Assembly: GCF_000430765.1 (NCBI RefSeq) | Contig: NZ_KE387244.1 | Span: forward strand, 105,246-169,245 | Source of the DNA: Peribacillus kribbensis DSM 17871 | Lineage (GTDB): Bacteria; Bacillota; Bacilli; Bacillales; DSM-1321 | Length of the DNA: 64,000 nt | Direction of reading: 5' to 3' | In this document: positions 1 through 8,552 of the stretch, one piece after another | Layout of the letters: the number at the start of each line of letters is the position of its first letter | Position numbering within the stretch: position 1 is the first letter of the stretch | Notes under the pieces: model-generated | Databases searched by the model: none | What the model was told of the DNA's origin: nothing | What the model saw: the letters and a program-made list of their open reading frames with translations, nothing else | Program-made: the position numbers and the translations under genes

Positions 1-839
1 ATGACCGCCAGTTAAAGCTGATCGCCAAAAACATCAGCAAAAAGATTAAGAGCGAGCTTCAAAGCTTATTGAAAAATGATAGAGAGAGCTATGAGAAGTT
101 CTATAAAGCCTTCGGCAGACAGCTGAAATACGGCGTATACAGTGACTATGGAGCAAATAAAGAATCGCTTCAGGACTTATTGCTGTTTTATTCTTCAAAA
201 GAAGAAAAGTTGGTTTCACTCGACGAATATACAGCCAGAATGCCTGAAGATCAGAAATATATTTACTACGCTTCTGGTGAATCGTATGAACGAATCGGCA
301 AGCTGCCGCAGACCGAGATGGTTTCCGAAAAAGGATATGAAATCTTATACTTCACCGAAGACATTGATGAGTTTGCCATCAATATGCTGATGACCTATAA
401 GGACAAGGAATTTAAATCCGTATCAAGCGGTGACCTGGGCTTTGAGGAAGAGGCGCAGAACACAGCCGAAGAAGAAAAAGAAAACAAAGAGCTGTTTGAT
501 TACATGAAAAATGCCTTATCCGGACGGGTAAAGGATGTCAGAGTGTCCAAACGCCTAAAATCACACCCTGTATGTCTTTCAACGGACGGACAGGTGACGA
601 TTGAGATGGAAAAGATCTTAAAGGCCATGCCGAACAGCCAGGGAGTCCAGGCGGAAAAAATCCTGGAAATCAACACGAACCATGAAGTGTTTCAATCACT
701 GAAGAATGCGTTTGAAACCGACAAAGAAAAAGTCAGCTTGTACACAAATCTCTTATTCAATCAGGCGCTGTTAATTGAAGGCCTGCCAATCAGCGACCCG
801 GTTGAATTTACAAATGATATCTGTAAGGTAATGATCTGA
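1..839 (+). CDS. htpG: HtpG (Hsp90) chaperone, 3' part
   Basis: This is the C-terminal part of the bacterial Hsp90 chaperone, an ATP-dependent cytosolic homodimer that remodels client proteins. The reading frame is already open at base 3, so the N-terminal ATPase domain lies outside the window. About 279 residues of a usual 620-630 are visible. They cover the end of the middle domain ([17 protein letters not shown], where the client and gamma-phosphate-sensing region lies) and the C-terminal dimerisation domain. An acidic linker ([16 protein letters not shown]) separates the two, as is usual in the family. A hairpin terminator follows at once, so the gene ends its transcript here. The identification is confident; the truncation is only the window edge. 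Confidence 0.93.
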   Translation, partial: DRQLKLIAKNISKKIKSELQSLLKNDRESYEKFYKAFGRQLKYGVYSDYGANKESLQDLLLFYSSKEEKLVSLDEYTARMPEDQKYIYYASGESYERIGKLPQTEMVSEKGYEILYFTEDIDEFAINMLMTYKDKEFKSVSSGDLGFEEEAQNTAEEEKENKELFDYMKNALSGRVKDVRVSKRLKSHPVCLSTDGQVTIEMEKILKAMPNSQGVQAEKILEINTNHEVFQSLKNAFETDKEKVSLYTNLLFNQALLIEGLPISDPVEFTNDICKVMI

Positions 840-858
840 CCGCAGGCTATTGCCGCAT

Positions 859-896
859 AAACAGCATGGAGCTTGTTCCATGCTGTTTTATTTTTT
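859..896 (+). terminator. Rho-independent terminator of htpG
   Basis: AACAGCATGGA and TTCCATGCTGTT form a stem of about 11 bp around a short loop, followed by a T-rich tract. It lies 20 bases past the htpG stop. Confidence 0.85.
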
Positions 897-1028
897 GAAA
901 ATCCTTGCTTTAAAGAAGGATAGAAATGTATCCCAAGTTATAAACATATCTTTTAAACTTGCTAATCCCGGGTATAACACTATCAGCGAAGAAGTAATTA
1001 AGTAACTATTATACAGGGAGGAACAAGT

Positions 1029-1877
1029 ATGCAATGGAAGGGAAGAAGAGCAAGTTCCAATGTGGAGGATAGAAGAGGGATGGGGGGCAAAACACTGGTT
1101 GGAGGCGGCATTGGAGGAATTATCATTGTCCTTATTGTTACCTTGCTTGGAGGCGATCCAGGCGATCTGCTGAACAGCCTGAATTCCGGAACCTCGGACC
1201 AGCAGTCCTCCGCCCCGTATGAAGAAACGGCAAAGGAAAAGGAAATGAAGCAGTTTGTCTCGGTCGTTCTTGCCGATACCGAGGATGTTTGGTCTGATGT
1301 ATTTAAAGAAAAAGGGATGACCTATGAAAATCCCAAGCTTGTATTATATACAAACAGCGTCCAGTCAGCCTGCGGAACAGCGGGTTCCGCTGTCGGCCCA
1401 TTTTACTGTCCGGGAGATCACAAGCTCTATATCGATCTAAGTTTCTATGATGAACTTCAGCAAAAATTCCAGGCACCCGGGGATTTTGCCATGGCCTATG
1501 TCATTGCACATGAAGTCGGTCACCATGTGCAGACACTGCTGGGAACAATGGACAAGGTGGCTCCGCTCAGGCAGAAGCTAAGCGAGGAAGAATATAATAA
1601 ATATCAAGTAAGGCTTGAGCTGCAGGCCGACTATCTAGCAGGCGTCTGGGCCAATCATGTGCAGGGGGAGAACCTTCTGGAAAAAGGAGACCTTGAGGAA
1701 GCCCTGAACGCAGCAACAGCAGTAGGGGACGATACTCTGCAAAAGAAAGCACAGGGGTACGCAGTTCCGGAAACCTTTACCCACGGAACTTCAGAACAGA
1801 GGAAGCGCTGGTTTTATAAAGGATTTGAAAACGGTACGATCGAGGGTGGAGACACGTTCAACGCGAAAAATCTTTAA
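1029..1877 (+). CDS. Neutral zinc metallopeptidase, membrane anchored
   Basis: Predicted neutral zinc metallopeptidase of the YpfJ/Zn_peptidase family (282 aa). A short charged N-terminus is followed by one glycine-rich membrane segment (about residues 23-41), so the catalytic part probably faces outside. The zinc site is HEVGH at residues 161-165, and a downstream ELQADYLAGVWA segment supplies the third ligand typical of the family. The segment CGTAGSAVGPFYCP before it is also characteristic. The ATG has a strong GGGAGGA ribosome binding site 5-6 bases upstream. The gene is monocistronic, between two terminators. The substrate is unknown; the family assignment is firm, the physiological role is not. 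Confidence 0.88.
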   Translation: MQWKGRRASSNVEDRRGMGGKTLVGGGIGGIIIVLIVTLLGGDPGDLLNSLNSGTSDQQSSAPYEETAKEKEMKQFVSVVLADTEDVWSDVFKEKGMTYENPKLVLYTNSVQSACGTAGSAVGPFYCPGDHKLYIDLSFYDELQQKFQAPGDFAMAYVIAHEVGHHVQTLLGTMDKVAPLRQKLSEEEYNKYQVRLELQADYLAGVWANHVQGENLLEKGDLEEALNAATAVGDDTLQKKAQGYAVPETFTHGTSEQRKRWFYKGFENGTIEGGDTFNAKNL

Positions 1878-1891
1878 TCGAATGACAGGAA

Positions 1892-1924
1892 ACCGTCCGT
1901 TCAGCTGGAACGGACGGCTTTTTG
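1892..1924 (+). terminator. Terminator after the metallopeptidase gene
   Basis: CCGTCCGTTC pairs perfectly with GAACGGACGG around a 5-base loop and is followed by CTTTTT. Confidence 0.88.
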
Positions 1925-1982
1925 TGTGAGAAGGTATCTAATGGTCGCTTTACAGTTTTTTGAGGCAGTGGGGCTTCAACGG

Positions 1983-2310
1983 GGTCATAGCAGGTATGAA
2001 AGACAGAATAGCAGCCTGGCCAAAAAGAATTGTCCTTCATCAAGGGTATGAAAGACAAAAACAGGAGCCAGTCCGAGGAGAAGTGTCCTTCATCAGGGGT
2101 ATGAAAGACAAAACAGGGGCCAGTCCGAGGAGAAGTGTCCTTCACCAGCGGTATGAAAGCCAAAACAGGGGCCAGTCCGAGAAGAAGTGTCCTTCATCAG
2201 CAGTATGAAAGCCAAAATAGGATCCAGACCAAGGAGAACTGTCCTTCATCACCGATATGGCAGACAAAAAAGCTGCCCAATCAAGAAGATTCGTCCATCA
2301 CCGATTTTTC
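1983..2310 (+). repeat. 52-bp tandem palindromic repeat, locus 1
   Basis: Five units start with TGTCCTTCAT/C at 2031, 2084, 2136, 2188 and 2240 (periods 53, 52, 52, 52), with degraded units on both sides. Each unit holds TGTCCTTCAT, a loop of about 6 bases, then ATGAAAGACA, so it can fold as a 10-bp hairpin with one G-U pair. The interval between hairpins (AAACAGGGGCCAGTCCGAG and variants) is also conserved. The same family occurs at 60.4-60.6 kb. Short open frames in this stretch are repeat-derived and not genes. Confidence 0.85.
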
Positions 2311-2375
2311 TGCCCAGGACCACTCCAGCTTAATGTATGATAAAGAAAAATGGGGATTTTCTGGGGGATGAAATC

Positions 2376-3290
2376 ATGCTTATACCTGATGAATTTAAGA
2401 GGAAAATTACGGCCTGCTTTGGCTGTGAAGGGGAATCGTGGCTGGAAAAACTGCCAGGGCGGGTGGAAACACAGCTGGGGGATTGGGAGCTGACTCTGGC
2501 AGGGACGGTGCACAACCTCTCTTACAATTATGTAGTCAAAACCAGGGATAAGAAAGGGACAGAAGTGATTGTAAAAATGGGGCTTCCGGGTTTTGATTTT
2601 GATAATGAAGCCAGGACTCTTAGAGAATATAACGGAAAGGGATGCGCGAAGCTATTAAAAATGGATTCCGGACGAGGAGCCATGCTTTTGGAGCAGCTTA
2701 AACCAGGGCATATGCTGTGTGAAGAAAAAGACGAGGACACAGCTGTCAAAATCTATGCCAAGGTATGGAAGGAGCTGCGCCGTCCTGTACCATCAGGCGG
2801 AATTTTCCCAGTTATTTCGGACTGGGAAAAGGGACTGGAGCACTTTAAAAATAGTTCGGCAGGCCAGAAGGGGCTGATTCCGCTTGAATCGATTGAGCTG
2901 GCCGCCGCCTGCTTTCGGGAGGTGAATGAGACCTCCGCCGGCCCGGGATTGCTTCATGGCGATCTTCATCACGAAAATATCCTGTTTTCTGAAGACAGAG
3001 GGTGGACGGCGATTGATCCAAAAGGATTGTCAGGCGATCCTTACTTTGATGTAACCTCTTTTCTCATAAATCATCTCCACAATAAGGAGAATCCTAAAGA
3101 ATTATTAAAAAGGAGAGTGGATCTCCTCTGCGGAGAATTGGACCTCGACCGCAATAGATTTCTAAAGGCAGCCATAGCCATGTCGACCTTGTATGCCTGC
3201 TGGGGCATAGAGGACAGTGACGGGGAATGGGAGAAGACGTATCAATGTGCTTTATGGTTTCATGAATTTTCAGAAGCACTGAACAGGTAA
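2376..3290 (+). CDS. Aminoglycoside 6-phosphotransferase-like kinase
   Basis: Protein of the APH(6)/hydroxyurea-resistance kinase family (about 304 aa), related to streptomycin 6-kinases; it would transfer the ATP gamma-phosphate to a small-molecule hydroxyl. The catalytic loop HGDLHHEN is at residues 194-201 and the metal-binding DPKG loop about 18 residues later. The N-lobe has the family's typical IVKMGLPG strand and an LREY helix. I chose the ATG at 2376 because GGGGG lies 8 bases before it; the in-frame ATG at 2337 has no ribosome binding site. The gene stands alone, after the repeat array and before a shared terminator. Whether it confers resistance cannot be told from sequence; a housekeeping substrate is possible. 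Confidence 0.8.
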   Translation: MLIPDEFKRKITACFGCEGESWLEKLPGRVETQLGDWELTLAGTVHNLSYNYVVKTRDKKGTEVIVKMGLPGFDFDNEARTLREYNGKGCAKLLKMDSGRGAMLLEQLKPGHMLCEEKDEDTAVKIYAKVWKELRRPVPSGGIFPVISDWEKGLEHFKNSSAGQKGLIPLESIELAAACFREVNETSAGPGLLHGDLHHENILFSEDRGWTAIDPKGLSGDPYFDVTSFLINHLHNKENPKELLKRRVDLLCGELDLDRNRFLKAAIAMSTLYACWGIEDSDGEWEKTYQCALWFHEFSEALNR

Positions 3291-3339
3291 AAAAAAGTCA
3301 TACCGCTTCCTGCTGCCAGGAGGGGTATGACTTTTTTTA
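3291..3339. terminator. Bidirectional terminator between convergent genes
   Basis: AAAAAAGTCATACC and GGTATGACTTTTTTT form a stem with A and T tracts on both sides, so it can serve both the kinase gene and the convergent RocB-like gene. Confidence 0.88.
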
Positions 3340-3340
3340 A

Positions 3341-4999
3341 TTAATATTCTGTGGTCAGCACATGCTGGATCACTCGATTGGTTATATTCGGGACCATTTC
3401 AAGGGAATACTGCATTTCCATCCGTTCCAGCCTTTTATGGGCATCCTCGCCATACGGACCGATATTGATGACAGGCACATTTAATTTTCGGATATCCTCA
3501 TAATTTACAAAATGCTTGGTGCCCCATCCAGGATTATTTTTGGATACTGCATGGACTCCTTCTTCATCATCGCTCAGTGCTGTAAAGCTCATGTCTGAGA
3601 TATAAGGAAAAAAGCTGCGGGTCACAATCGGATGAGGATAATGCGGCTGAAGATCATTCACGGCTTTTTCCAGCCCTTCTATCAGCGCTTTTTCCTCCGG
3701 TTTTCCCCCGGAAAGTTCAATTCTTGGTGAATAAAGGGACGAATAAAAAAGGATGATGGCCGGACTCTTATCCTCCATCCATTTCCAGGCTTCCTCCACC
3801 ACCCGTGCGGCAAACATCCGCGTATCCAGAGAGGAATCCAGCTTGAGAGTATGTTTAAAATCACTCATATGTGAAGTGAAGGATTCACCCCAGTTAGAAA
3901 TGAGGCCCTGCTCCATTTCTTCGTAGGTAAGGACTCTGGGCTTCCAGTTATGGCCTGCATAAGGCTCCTTGCTTATTGCGCAATACTGCCGGTGCCTTTC
4001 ATCATAGGATGACAAGGCATTTTGAAACGCGGTGTGAGCCTGCACCTTCAATTTATCCAGTACATCCTTCGGTGACCAGGAGTGAATAAAGAAGTTGTAG
4101 TAAACATAGGCTGAAAGCGCCGTCTGGACCGTATAGGTAGGCTTGAGATCGGTCTGCTTCAGAGATACTGGGGGCACAGTGGTCTCGCCGTATGCCTCAT
4201 TGCAGAGCTCCGGGTTATAGTTGATCTGCCGGGTCAGCTCAGCGGCAATAAAATTGGGGTCAAGACCTTCAAAGCATGAGCCGACGTGAGTCTCAGAACC
4301 TGTTATAAAAAAGGAGGGAAGAAGCTTGCCTACAGTACCCTTATATATATAGCGGTTTTCATCTCCTTCAAATCTTGGGGAAACAAAATCAGCATTGATT
4401 GCCGCCACATAGTCGAAGGAATGCTCTTCTTTCCAGGCGTTAAGAATCTTAATTGCAGAAAGCATCCCATTTGAGCCGTCTTCCTCGTCACATTCGGATA
4501 AAAAAACAAGATTGCCTTCCAATTCCTCTGGATGCTCGGAATAATATTTTAAGAGGTAAAGATGGCTCGCTACCCCGCTTTTCATATCAAGGACTCCACG
4601 GCCAAACATCCAGCCGCCTGACTCCAGTACTTTCGCTGTGCCTTCTGGAAGCTCTTCATTTTTCAGTGCCTCCATCAGCTCATCAGGAGAGCAGGCCACA
4701 TCCTGTAAGGCATTAAAATCATCCGTGCCCACGGTATCCATATGGCCCATTAATATCACAGTGCGCCGGCTGTTTCCCTTTTTGCCTTTCACATAGGCAA
4801 GCACATTATATCTTTCACGGTCTTCTTCATCCGTAGGCGATAAAATCAGCTGAGAAGGGTTGTCAGAAAAATACGGAAAGGTTGATATCAAGGTATAAAG
4901 AGAGTGAGCCATGACCTTCTCACCGTCTGTATTTACAATACTTTCAATATTTACAAGCTGTTTCGTAAAAGTAAGGACTTCATCCCTGCAGTGCAGCAT
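3341..4999 (-). CDS. M20 family peptidase, RocB-like
   Basis: Zinc-dependent M20-family hydrolase of the RocB/YqjN subgroup (552 aa; B. subtilis RocB is of similar length). RocB is linked genetically to arginine use, but its reaction is not settled. M20 motifs are visible: LMGHMDTVGT (metal ligand His and catalytic Asp), GRGVLDMKSG (bridging Asp) and LSECDEEDGS (catalytic Glu pair). The start is the ATG at 4999; the TTG directly before it (5002) is also possible, as both sit 6-9 bases after AAAGGAG. The gene is divergent from the rRNA methyltransferase and convergent with the kinase. Cytosolic, with no signal peptide. The family is certain; the substrate is inferred only from the RocB relation. 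Confidence 0.85.
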   Translation of the reverse strand: MLHCRDEVLTFTKQLVNIESIVNTDGEKVMAHSLYTLISTFPYFSDNPSQLILSPTDEEDRERYNVLAYVKGKKGNSRRTVILMGHMDTVGTDDFNALQDVACSPDELMEALKNEELPEGTAKVLESGGWMFGRGVLDMKSGVASHLYLLKYYSEHPEELEGNLVFLSECDEEDGSNGMLSAIKILNAWKEEHSFDYVAAINADFVSPRFEGDENRYIYKGTVGKLLPSFFITGSETHVGSCFEGLDPNFIAAELTRQINYNPELCNEAYGETTVPPVSLKQTDLKPTYTVQTALSAYVYYNFFIHSWSPKDVLDKLKVQAHTAFQNALSSYDERHRQYCAISKEPYAGHNWKPRVLTYEEMEQGLISNWGESFTSHMSDFKHTLKLDSSLDTRMFAARVVEEAWKWMEDKSPAIILFYSSLYSPRIELSGGKPEEKALIEGLEKAVNDLQPHYPHPIVTRSFFPYISDMSFTALSDDEEGVHAVSKNNPGWGTKHFVNYEDIRKLNVPVINIGPYGEDAHKRLERMEMQYSLEMVPNITNRVIQHVLTTEY

Positions 5000-5135
5000 C
5001 AATTGTTGCTCCTTTATGGTAAATTCAAATACTAGTTCACATTTTATCAGAATTTTCTAGTGTAATGGAATAGTGGTTCATTTGTCCTTATTATGTGTAG
5101 AATAGAAGGATAAGAAAAATAGATAGGATGAAACC

Positions 5136-6326
5136 ATGGAAACGATTCAATTAAAGATAAAATCAAAGTTTGTGTCGAAATATAAAAGCGGATATCCGCT
5201 GATTCAAAAGGAAGCACTGTTAAATGTCCAGGCGCTGAAGGAGGAAGGGACACTTCTATCTCTTTCGGATGAAAAAAATCAGTTTATTGGAAAAGGGTAT
5301 TATGGCAGGCAGAATAAGGGCCTGGGATGGATTCTTACGAGAAATGAAAAGGAACGGATTGACCAGGAGTTCTTCAATAAAAAAATGTGGGAAGCTGTGA
5401 AAAAAAGAGATTCCTTTTATCAAAGCACGGAGACAAATGCCTTCCGTATTTTTAATGGAGAGGGAGATGGAATTGGCGGACTGGTTATTGAGTATTTTAA
5501 CGGATATTACTTAATCCAGTGGTATAGCAAAGGCATCTATCAGTTTCGGGATTACATCCTGGCTGCCTTAAAAACAACGGTTGATTACAAGGGGATCTAC
5601 CAGAAAAAAAGATTTGATACCCAGGGGAAATATTTGGATGATGATGATTTTGTAACTGGAGAACGGGGGGAATTCCCTCTTATTGTTAAAGAAAACGGGG
5701 TCAGCTTTGCCGTGTATTTAAATGAAAGTGCCATGGTGGGGGTGTTTCTCGATCAGAGGGAGGTCAGAAAAGCCATCCGTGATACCTATGCGAAGGGACT
5801 CAAGGTTCTGAATACCTTTTCTTATACAGGAGCATTCTCCGTCTTTGCCGCTCTAGGAGGAGCTGAAAAAACCACATCGGTCGATCTTGCTAACAGAAGC
5901 CTCTCCAAAACGATAGAGCAATTCAGCATTAACCATATTGACTATGAAGCCCAGGACATCATTGTGGAAGACGTATTTAACTATTTTAAGTACGCCGGAA
6001 GAAAGAATCTGAAATTTGATATGGTAATCCTTGATCCGCCGAGCTTTGCAAGATCCAAGAAGTTTGTTTTCAGTGCCGAAAAAGATTATAAAAACCTTCT
6101 GAAAGAAGCCATCGCCATCACTGAAAAAGGCGGTATTATCGTTGCTTCAACAAATGCCAGCTCTTTTGGCATGGAAAAATTCAAAGGCTTTATAGAAGAC
6201 GCATTCAAAGAGACTGGCGGCGGCTACAAAATACTGGAACAGCATTCCTTGCCTGAAGATTTTCGAACCATAAAAGAATTTCCTGAGGGAGATTATTTGA
6301 AGGTAGCATTTATTAGGAAGCTATAA
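5136..6326 (+). CDS. RlmI-like 23S rRNA methyltransferase
   Basis: S-adenosylmethionine-dependent RNA methyltransferase of the RlmI/YwbD family (396 aa, the usual length). In E. coli, RlmI methylates cytosine C5 at 23S rRNA position 1962. An N-terminal PUA-like RNA-binding part (about residues 1-75) precedes the Rossmann domain. Motif I is seen as NTFSYTGAFSVFAALGGA, and motif IV as LDPPSFARSKK, which holds the catalytic DPP loop. GVFLDQREVR is another family signature. The start at 5136 has only a weak GATAGGATG ribosome binding site. It stands as a single gene before a 700-base non-coding stretch. The exact rRNA position methylated is inferred from the family. Confidence 0.88.
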   Translation: METIQLKIKSKFVSKYKSGYPLIQKEALLNVQALKEEGTLLSLSDEKNQFIGKGYYGRQNKGLGWILTRNEKERIDQEFFNKKMWEAVKKRDSFYQSTETNAFRIFNGEGDGIGGLVIEYFNGYYLIQWYSKGIYQFRDYILAALKTTVDYKGIYQKKRFDTQGKYLDDDDFVTGERGEFPLIVKENGVSFAVYLNESAMVGVFLDQREVRKAIRDTYAKGLKVLNTFSYTGAFSVFAALGGAEKTTSVDLANRSLSKTIEQFSINHIDYEAQDIIVEDVFNYFKYAGRKNLKFDMVILDPPSFARSKKFVFSAEKDYKNLLKEAIAITEKGGIIVASTNASSFGMEKFKGFIEDAFKETGGGYKILEQHSLPEDFRTIKEFPEGDYLKVAFIRKL

Positions 6327-6354
6327 CAAGAGATGATTCATAGATTGTAAACAA

Positions 6355-6480
6355 GAAATGTGGCTGCCTCAGCTCGATTCAAGAAGTTTGGGCTTTCCAC
6401 GGGGCGGCCGGGGGTCCCCCGGGGGTCTCACCTGTCCCGCTAATCCCGCTTAGTGGTAGCCAGAATGAGGAGCATGGTGC
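6355..6480 (+). repeat. Decayed left module of the modular repeat
   Basis: GCTTTCCACGGGGCGG and GGGTCTCACCTGTCCCGCT match the left half of the modular element found complete at 39.2 and 58.1 kb, in the same orientation. The middle part is scrambled (CCGGGGGTCCCCCGGGGG), and the right half and terminal repeats are missing. Confidence 0.65.
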
Positions 6481-6545
6481 ATGTACTAATATAAGTACCT
6501 TGCAGACACTGAAAAGTGTTTTAAAAGCAATGAAGAATCAAATTG

Positions 6546-6747
6546 GCAAATAGAGGGAGAACTTCCCCTAATTTTAAAAATAGGGCTAAAATTAGCTTAA
6601 ATAGAGGGAGAGATTCCCTTTATTGACCCGAAAAGTAGGAAAACCAAGTACTTTTCCTTTGCATAACGGTAAAATCTCCCTTTATATACCCCGGGAACGA
6701 GCTCTATTCTGTATATAACGGTAAAATTTCCTCTTATTTTACGAGCG
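6546..6747 (+). repeat. 200-bp multi-palindrome repeat, copy 1
   Basis: This stretch matches the reverse complement of 51408-51605 over nearly its whole length. Shared landmarks in order are AAATAGAGGGAG, TTCCCCTAATTT, TTCCCTTTATTGACCC, CTTTGCATAA, TATACCCC, ACGAGCTC and TTTCCTCTTATTTTA. The repeat consists mainly of short imperfect palindromes with a purine-rich GAGGGAG or AGGGGA arm and a CTCCC or TTCCC arm. No open reading frame fits it. The rest of 6327-7052 shows nothing recognisable. Confidence 0.8.
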
Positions 6748-7052
6748 CTGGTTACTCCTAGGTTGATAAAAAGGATCCGATCTTATCGGTTGGGGGGCAG
6801 AATTTAAATCCCTAAAAACTGGACATTTTCTTTCCTGGTATTTCAATAAATAAGATCCTAAAAGCATCCAAATAAAAAGGGAAGATTATCTTTCCTTTTT
6901 ATTTGACTAAAAACTGTAATCTGCTGCAATCGCTCCCTCTCTAACACGGTAAAAATAAGGATAATAGGTATTCACCTAGTCAGCTTTTCTTACATATTCT
7001 GATCTGGAAGGTGAATGGATACCGATATTATGGAATGAGGGTGTGAGAAAGT

Positions 7053-8099
7053 ATGACGGGTAAGGTGATTCGTTATTTTGTCTGCGGGCATACGGCAAGG
7101 GGTTTTAGGAATCTTAGTGATCAGGCTTTGGCTGGTATGGAGCACTTATTTGTATTGGACTCTGCATCGCCATCCTCTGATTCTGCTCTTATAAAGGCAG
7201 TGGGGGAGGAGCTTGTCAGGAACGGGCTGGATATTGAATTCCTTCATAATCCCTTGGACGCACATGAAGTGGATGGTGTTTTGATTCCTTCCCGGAAGGC
7301 AGGGCTGGTTAGGGAGCCGATAGCCGGCGGGGCTTCTGCTCTGGATTGCCGCACAACTAGGATCAACCTCGAAGAGCAGGCAGCATCCTCTCTCGTTACA
7401 GATTCTGTGGAAGAACAAAGAGGTCTTGCTTATGAAGCATTTGCTGAGGCACTTGCCATTCATGATGAATGGGAAAAATATTATATTCACAATATGGATT
7501 TCACAAAGGCAGACGAATTGACCGATACCCTGATTATTGAATGGTTAGGAAATCGAAGTTCCGGAAAAAATTCAGTGATTAAGCACCGCTTCCTGGGAGC
7601 TGCAACTCCTTCAGGCTCAGTTGATTTTGTTCCTCTGCTTACAGATGATATTAATCAGCGGTATTTTATTAAAGGCCGTCCTGGATCCGGTAAATCAACC
7701 ATGCTCAAAAAGTTGGCAAAGCAGGCTGAACTCCAGGGGTTCGATGTGGAAGTCTATCACTGCGGTTTCGACCCAGAAAGTCTTGATATGGTCATCCTAA
7801 GAGAATTGGGCATTGCTGTCTTCGACAGTACTGCACCACATGAATATTTCCCTTCACGGACAAACGACCAAATCATCGATATGTATTCGTCTGTCATCAC
7901 TCCAGGGACTGATGAACGGTATCAAAATGAACTTGAGGATATTGCCTTATGTTATAAACAAAAAGTCTCAGAGGCTACCTCTTTCCTTTCTGAAGCCAAG
8001 AAATACTATGATCACTTCCTTGCAGAAACTAACTCATCTTGTGCACATGAATTGGATGTAATGATTGAAAAAATAGCCGAAAAAATAATGAATACGTAA
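7053..8099 (+). CDS. Duplicated P-loop NTPase-like protein, N-terminal P-loop lost
   Basis: Probable ATPase of the PRK06851-type family (348 aa), of unknown function. The protein is made of two related halves. The C-terminal half has an intact Walker A motif GRPGSGKST (208-216), followed by KLAKQAELQGFDVEVYHCGF and then LDMVILRELGIAVFDSTAPH. The N-terminal half follows the same plan (LFVLDS..., GEELVRNGLDIEFLHNPLD, EVDGVLIPSRKAGLV), but its P-loop position reads DSASPSSDSAL with no GxxGxGK(S/T), so it probably cannot bind nucleotide in the normal way. The GAGGGTG ribosome binding site and ATG are good. The gene is followed by a terminator and then the partition-type array; the two need not be linked. 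Cytosolic. Confidence 0.75.
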   Translation: MTGKVIRYFVCGHTARGFRNLSDQALAGMEHLFVLDSASPSSDSALIKAVGEELVRNGLDIEFLHNPLDAHEVDGVLIPSRKAGLVREPIAGGASALDCRTTRINLEEQAASSLVTDSVEEQRGLAYEAFAEALAIHDEWEKYYIHNMDFTKADELTDTLIIEWLGNRSSGKNSVIKHRFLGAATPSGSVDFVPLLTDDINQRYFIKGRPGSGKSTMLKKLAKQAELQGFDVEVYHCGFDPESLDMVILRELGIAVFDSTAPHEYFPSRTNDQIIDMYSSVITPGTDERYQNELEDIALCYKQKVSEATSFLSEAKKYYDHFLAETNSSCAHELDVMIEKIAEKIMNT

Positions 8100-8102
8100 C
8101 AC

Positions 8103-8139
8103 TAAAAAAAAGGGATCTCTTCATAGATTCCTTTTTTTA
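8103..8139 (+). terminator. Terminator after the P-loop protein gene
   Basis: AAAAAAGGGATCT and AGATTCCTTTTTTT pair imperfectly around CTTCAT, ending in seven T. Confidence 0.75.
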
Positions 8140-8196
8140 TAGAAAAAAATACTAGCCTTTTGATTAGATAAAGATAAAAAAACGCCTAATATTTTT

Positions 8197-8357
8197 TGTA
8201 TACACATTCCGTATACTTGTTTACAAAAATGTATACAATTGTTTACGAAAAGCGTATACATGTATACAAAAGCGTACACATGTTGATATATAAGGATGTA
8301 TACACTTTTGTATGACAAGTATACAAATTTGTTTACAAGTTTACAAAAATGTAAACA
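8197..8357. repeat. Partition-site-like array of TGTATACA/TGTTTACA sites
   Basis: Fourteen close matches to NGTWTACA lie in 161 bases, starting near 8197, 8210, 8218, 8230, 8240, 8253, 8261, 8273, 8297, 8309, 8318, 8330, 8338 and 8350. Spacings alternate around 8-9 and 12-13 bases, about one helical turn on average, with one site missing near 8285. Many sites are perfect palindromes (TGTATACA). The array lies just upstream of a promoter and the ParM-like/adaptor gene pair, the usual place of a parC/alfN-type centromere that also acts as operator. The function is inferred from position and phasing. Confidence 0.72.
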
Positions 8358-8382
8358 AATAAAAGATTCCTTCCAAAGTCCG

Positions 8383-8411
8383 TTGTAAAAATACTAGATA
8401 TGTTTTAGGAT
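8383..8411 (+). promoter_or_regulatory. Candidate promoter of the partition-like operon
   Basis: TTGTAA and TAGGAT are separated by exactly 17 bases. The promoter lies 25 bases past the site array and about 140 bases before the ParM-like start, so the array could control it. Confidence 0.4.
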
Positions 8412-8552
8412 AAATGAGTAGAGTACTATCTCTATCTCTTTAATACCGGCAGGTTTCGTGAAAATACTGAAAAAGACCCGGTTGAAAAAAAGGGGCAGCT
8501 TCAAGGTGTATTTCAGAAAACTGCCTAATAATAGCAGGAAGGATCGGATGAA

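Noticed and set aside
1983..2310. CRISPR array
   Set aside because: The parts between the palindromes are similar from unit to unit rather than unique, and there are no cas genes in the window. The same holds for 60417-60634.
1960..2371. Short open frames over the 52-bp repeats
   Set aside because: The predicted peptides just repeat the translated DNA unit (SVLHQ-type), have no ribosome binding site and change frame with the repeat length.
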